From: JBCBGF01 sp038526915
GTDB taxonomy: Bacteria; Pseudomonadota; Alphaproteobacteria; Rhodobacterales; Rhodobacteraceae
Direction: 5' to 3'
Length of the DNA stretch: 64,000 nt
NCBI GenBank assembly: GCA_038526915.1
Contig: JBCBGF010000001.1
Location: forward strand, 434,001-498,000
Part shown: positions 61,009-64,000 of the stretch, piece by piece
How positions within the stretch are numbered: the stretch's first letter is position 1
Layout of the letters: each line of letters starts with the position of its first letter
Made by a program: the position numbers and the translations under genes
The notes under the pieces: generated by a model
Seen by the model: only the letters and a program-made list of their open reading frames with translations
Told to the model about the DNA's origin: nothing
Database searches by the model: none

Positions 61009-62736
61009 ATGAAGAATTGCCTATATTTCGGCGACAACCTCGACGTAATGCGCGAGCATATCGAGGACGAGAGTGTCGATCTTGTCTACCTTGATCCGCC
61101 TTTCAACAGCGATGCCCGCTACAACGTTCTCTTTACCTCGGATGCGGACAAGGTAGTTTCGGCGCAGGCAGAGGCATTCCGCGATACCTGGACGTGGGAT
61201 CACGAGGCAAAGTGGGCGTTCGAGCAGATCGCAGGTATCGGCGGACAACTCGCGACCTTCGTCAATGCTTTGCATGGCGCGCTCGGCACGAGCGACTTGA
61301 TGGCATATCTCGTCATGATGGCCGTCCGACTAAACGAACTGCGTCGCGTATTGAAACCAACCGGTTCGCTCTACCTTCACTGTGATCCAACCGCCAGCCA
61401 TCACCTCAAGATCATTCTCGACGGCATCTTCGGCCCGGAGAACTTTCAAAACGAAGTCATTTGGAAGCGTACAAGTGCGCACTCAAGCGCAAAGAGGTGG
61501 GGACCGATCCACGACACCATCTTGTTCTACAGCAACGGGCCGAAGTTCACTTGGAACCGCGCCAATCAGCCTTATGACGAGACCTACATTGAGGCGTTTT
61601 TCACACATCAGGACGATGATGGTCGCCGTTGGACACGAGGCGACTTAACAGGTTCCGGAACACGGAACGGTCCCTCAGGCGACCCTTGGCGCGGCATTGA
61701 TGTGAGAGCCAAAGGACGGCATTGGGCTGTCCCAGCGGACGAGCTTGATCGCCTTGATGACGAGGGCATGATTCACTGGCCGAAGAAGCCAGGCGGAATG
61801 CCTCGGCTGAAGAGGTACGCCGACCAACTCCCGGGAATGCCTGTGCAAGACATAATCTCGGATATTCGCCCTGTTCATAACGTTGGGAAGGAGCGCATAG
61901 GGTACCCAACCCAGAAGCCCGTACCGCTGCTCGAACGGATACTCGATGCCTAGTCGAACGAAGGCGATGTTGTGCTCGATCCTTTCTGTGGCTGCGGCAC
62001 GACCGTAAGCGCAGCGCAGAATCTCAACCGCAATTGGATCGGAATTGACGTTGCGTATCACGCCATCGAAGTCATCTCCGACCGAATGTCGCGAGAGTTC
62101 AACTTGGAACCCGGCAAGGACTACGACCTCGGCGGAAGACCGAACGACCTTGCCTCCGCGACACGCCTCGCCGAGCGCGACAAGTTCCAGTTCCAGTGGT
62201 GGGCGAACTACCTAGTCGGTGTTCAACAGATGAAAGAGGTGAAGCGTGGTCGCGACCGTGGCATCGACGGCGAAATCTTCTTTCCCGGCGGACCTGGCAA
62301 AGGCTACGGACGCATCTTGACTTCCGTTAAGGGCGGCAAGAGCGTAGGCGTGTCGGACGTGAGGGACTTTGTCGGAGTGCTAGCTCGTGAGGGGTGCGAA
62401 GGCGGCTTGTTCATTTGCTTGGGTCGGCCTACGCGCGACATGCGAGCAGAGGCGGCAGAGGCTGGCTTCTATCGGCACGGAAGCAGCGAATACCCACGCC
62501 TGCAAATCGTTTCCATCGCGGAGTGGTTCGAGGAAGGCAAGCGACCGGAAATGCCAAACATGGCTCACATCGCCCGCAAAGCGGGTGTGCGCCCGAAACC
62601 GAAGAAGTCGAAGAAGACCGACCCGCGTCAGTCGGAAATGTTTTTCCCAATCGGTGGAGCGGAGCCGTCCGAAGTGCACCTCAATCCCAACACCGCCTTC
62701 GAGGACGAACCGGCCGAGCGAAAATCTGCAAGCTAA
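61009..62736 (+). pseudogene. DNA methyltransferase with C-terminal nuclease-like domain, split by an in-frame amber codon
   Basis: The frame reads 314 codons, hits TAG at 61951-61953 (codon 315), and continues uninterrupted for 260 more codons. Before the stop lies the amino-methyltransferase motif IV DPPF at 29-32 (YLDPPFNSDARYNV); after it lies the SAM motif I VLDPFCGCGTT. Motif order IV then I marks a beta-class N6-adenine or N4-cytosine enzyme. The tail has GRDRGIDGEIFF and ILTSVKGGKSVGVSDVRDF, resembling a PD-(D/E)xK restriction-like domain. A single C-to-A change (TCG to TAG) explains the stop. Without readthrough the product lacks the SAM pocket, so it is probably inactive. Confidence 0.8.
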
Positions 62737-62827
62737 CCTCGCGGAGGGTAGTGTCTCAGTTTGAAGTTTTTCTGCACGGCCAACGATCCCCACATGTATG
62801 TTTGGCGCAACGAACGCAGGAGGCGAT

Positions 62828-63001
62828 ATGAGACTTGCAATGAACTTCATTCGCGACGGCGAGACGTTGTTTCGCTTTGTCTCAGAAGAGTTAGGCGACA
62901 GCGACCTGCTCGAAGCTCACACCGAAGGGATGCGTCAGTTCCGAGACAAATATCCTGATTCTGAACTGTGGGACATCACAGTTGGATACGACAAAGGTTA
63001 A
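62828..63001 (+). CDS. 57-aa small protein
   Basis: ATG 62828 follows AGGAGG by three to four bases. The peptide opens MRLAMNFIRDGETLFRFVSE and is acidic and helical. It ends two bases before the next gene. Family unknown. Confidence 0.5.
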   Translation: MRLAMNFIRDGETLFRFVSEELGDSDLLEAHTEGMRQFRDKYPDSELWDITVGYDKG

Positions 63002-63003
63002 CA

Positions 63004-63246
63004 ATGCCTAAGGGCCCCAAAGGTCCGAAGCGCCCCGCTGACTTGATTGGCAACGCGGTCAAAGTCTCGCACATCGCCACAGGCGAGATCGACGACGAAG
63101 CGGCAGGTGATGGAAATGACCGCGCAGCTATGTCTCTTGGCGCGAAAGGCGGGAAGGCACGGGCATTGAAGCTGACGCCAGAGGATCGGTCGGAGATTGT
63201 CGGAAAGCTGCCGTTAGGACATGGAAAGCTTAGCCTTCTTTGCTAG
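63004..63246 (+). pseudogene. small basic 'KGGKARA' protein, frameshifted at the C-terminus
   Basis: The 80-aa ORF begins MPKGPKGPKRPADLIGNAVK and contains SLGAKGGKARALKLTPEDR, a conserved small family whose members end in EIAKKAA-type tails. Here the tail becomes KLPLGHGKLSLLC. Reading the other frame from 63204 gives KAAVRTWKA and a stop at 63231-63233, so one base has been lost near 63199-63203. Either a recent mutation or a sequencing error. Confidence 0.6.
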
Positions 63247-63635
63247 AGCCTCTAACAACTCGAAATGCTGCTGCGTCTTAATCGGAGCTCACGAAACAAA
63301 CTGGCTGAACGCAAACTCAGACGCAAAACGTCGTTCAACCCGAAATGGTACTGGTTGTAGATCGGGGTTTTTGACCTGCCCCTAGCTTTGGCAAAGCCTG
63401 CCGGTAAGCGTTCGATATCAAGGCCGCAGCACCCTGCAAGCTTGCGCAAGTGTTTCTACACTTGCTCGCGGCGTTGGCTTACGCGAAAGGATTTGCAGGT
63501 GTTGTGCGGTCGGCAGTTTCGGGACTGCTAGCATCAGGAAAACCAAAATATTCGCGAGCCGCCTTACAACAAGGCACGTTAGAGTTCTCGCCATTTTGAA
63601 GGCTCTTTCCAACTCGCAAAGTGAGAATTCAGAGG
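63247..63635. other. 389-bp stretch without a gene
   Basis: AT-richer than the flanks; only short, family-less ORFs on both strands. I see no RNA gene or attachment-site copy here. Confidence 0.4.
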
Positions 63636-64000
63636 TTACGAAAGCGAGCGGAGCGCATTCACTAGTTTGATAGCGTCAAACCCAGAGGGCGAGTAGTCGA
63701 GGTTACCGGTGTCGTTGATGAAGACGGTCAGAACGGAAACGTTCACATAGCAGATGACCTCTTCCCCGGAACACTTAGCAGTTGTGGTGGAGGGTATCGA
63801 TACCTGAACAGTACCTGACGCCGTATCCTCGATTGCGAACTCAACTCCACTCGCGAAGGTACTGTCTAGAGACACGGTCTCGTCGCTCGCACGGATCTCG
63901 TCGGTCACCAGCACAAACTTATACCTGTCGGGCATCCCGGTCACATCCGCTATCCGCCACGCTGTAAATGCATTTACGCCGCTTGAGATTAGCGTTGTGT
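63636..64000 (-). CDS. hypothetical protein, 5'-truncated by the window
   Basis: The minus-strand frame is open from the window edge to a stop at 63636 (about 121 residues). It reads as a beta-rich, Thr/Ser/Asp-rich protein (PDRYKFVLVTDEIRASDETV, then FAIEDTASGTVQVSIPSTTT) with two Cys (TAKCSGEEVICYV) that could pair. It ends KLVNALRSLS. Family unknown; the style is that of an exported or virion protein. A GTG at 63944 is only an internal codon. Confidence 0.55.
   Translation of the reverse strand, partial: TTLISSGVNAFTAWRIADVTGMPDRYKFVLVTDEIRASDETVSLDSTFASGVEFAIEDTASGTVQVSIPSTTTAKCSGEEVICYVNVSVLTVFINDTGNLDYSPSGFDAIKLVNALRSLS

Overview
The window reads as an alphaproteobacterium of the Rhodobacterales/Roseobacter type. 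The evidence is high GC with dense ATGA/TGATG-coupled operons, a Cys-type respiratory formate dehydrogenase cluster, an OpgG/OpgH glucan pair, a glucosylglycerol (marine osmolyte) locus, TGA-N9-TCA (RirA-like) iron operators, and tRNA-Lys-targeted integrases. The taxon is an inference from gene content; there is no rRNA in the window.

Positions 1-24.8 kb look like stable chromosome. 1-7.1 kb is a formate dehydrogenase operon (DUF3305, DUF3306, TorD-like chaperone, Tat-signal peptide, molybdopterin alpha subunit, Fe-S beta subunit, cytochrome b gamma subunit, 41-aa membrane protein). 7.2-14.1 kb has an EEP hydrolase, a cytochrome b561-opgH-opgG operon on the minus strand, and a divergent pair (CDP-alcohol phosphatidyltransferase and sulfatase-fold membrane enzyme) that could decorate the glucans. 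14.1-23.6 kb is a glucosylglycerol uptake and synthesis locus (ABC importer, ggpS, HAD phosphatase, gpsA), with a flippase-like membrane protein and an FkbM methyltransferase in its middle. galU follows.

From 24.9 kb the window holds two elements in tandem. Each begins with a 47-bp copy of the 3' end of tRNA-Lys(UUU), minus strand, followed by a tyrosine integrase. Element 1 (24,890-51,357) carries about 21 kb of iron genes between its integrase and its replication/regulation genes. The cargo is a SufBD/SufC-like pair, a di-heme peroxidase, heme uptake (hmuSTUV), a DMT permease, an imelysin/DUF1111/imelysin/DUF1513 operon, FetAB, a siderophore-interacting reductase and a complete FecBCDE-type ferri-siderophore importer. 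No TonB-dependent receptor is present. Its right end holds a RepA/RecA-like ATPase, small coupled ORFs, an AlpA-like regulator and a HGG-type Cys-rich protein. Element 2 (51,311 to beyond the window) carries an integrase, an HTH protein, a second RepA-like ATPase, two large phage-like proteins of 439 and 875 aa, small phage-type proteins, a DNA methyltransferase broken by an amber codon, and a frameshifted small gene.

The most unusual signals are non-coding. Both RepA-like genes are followed immediately by clusters of TGTCC/GGACA hexamers arranged as long inverted repeats (candidate replication origins). Both integrases have a nearby pair of 9-bp units with an 11-bp period (candidate integrase arm sites). 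The element-1 pair occurs at both of its ends.
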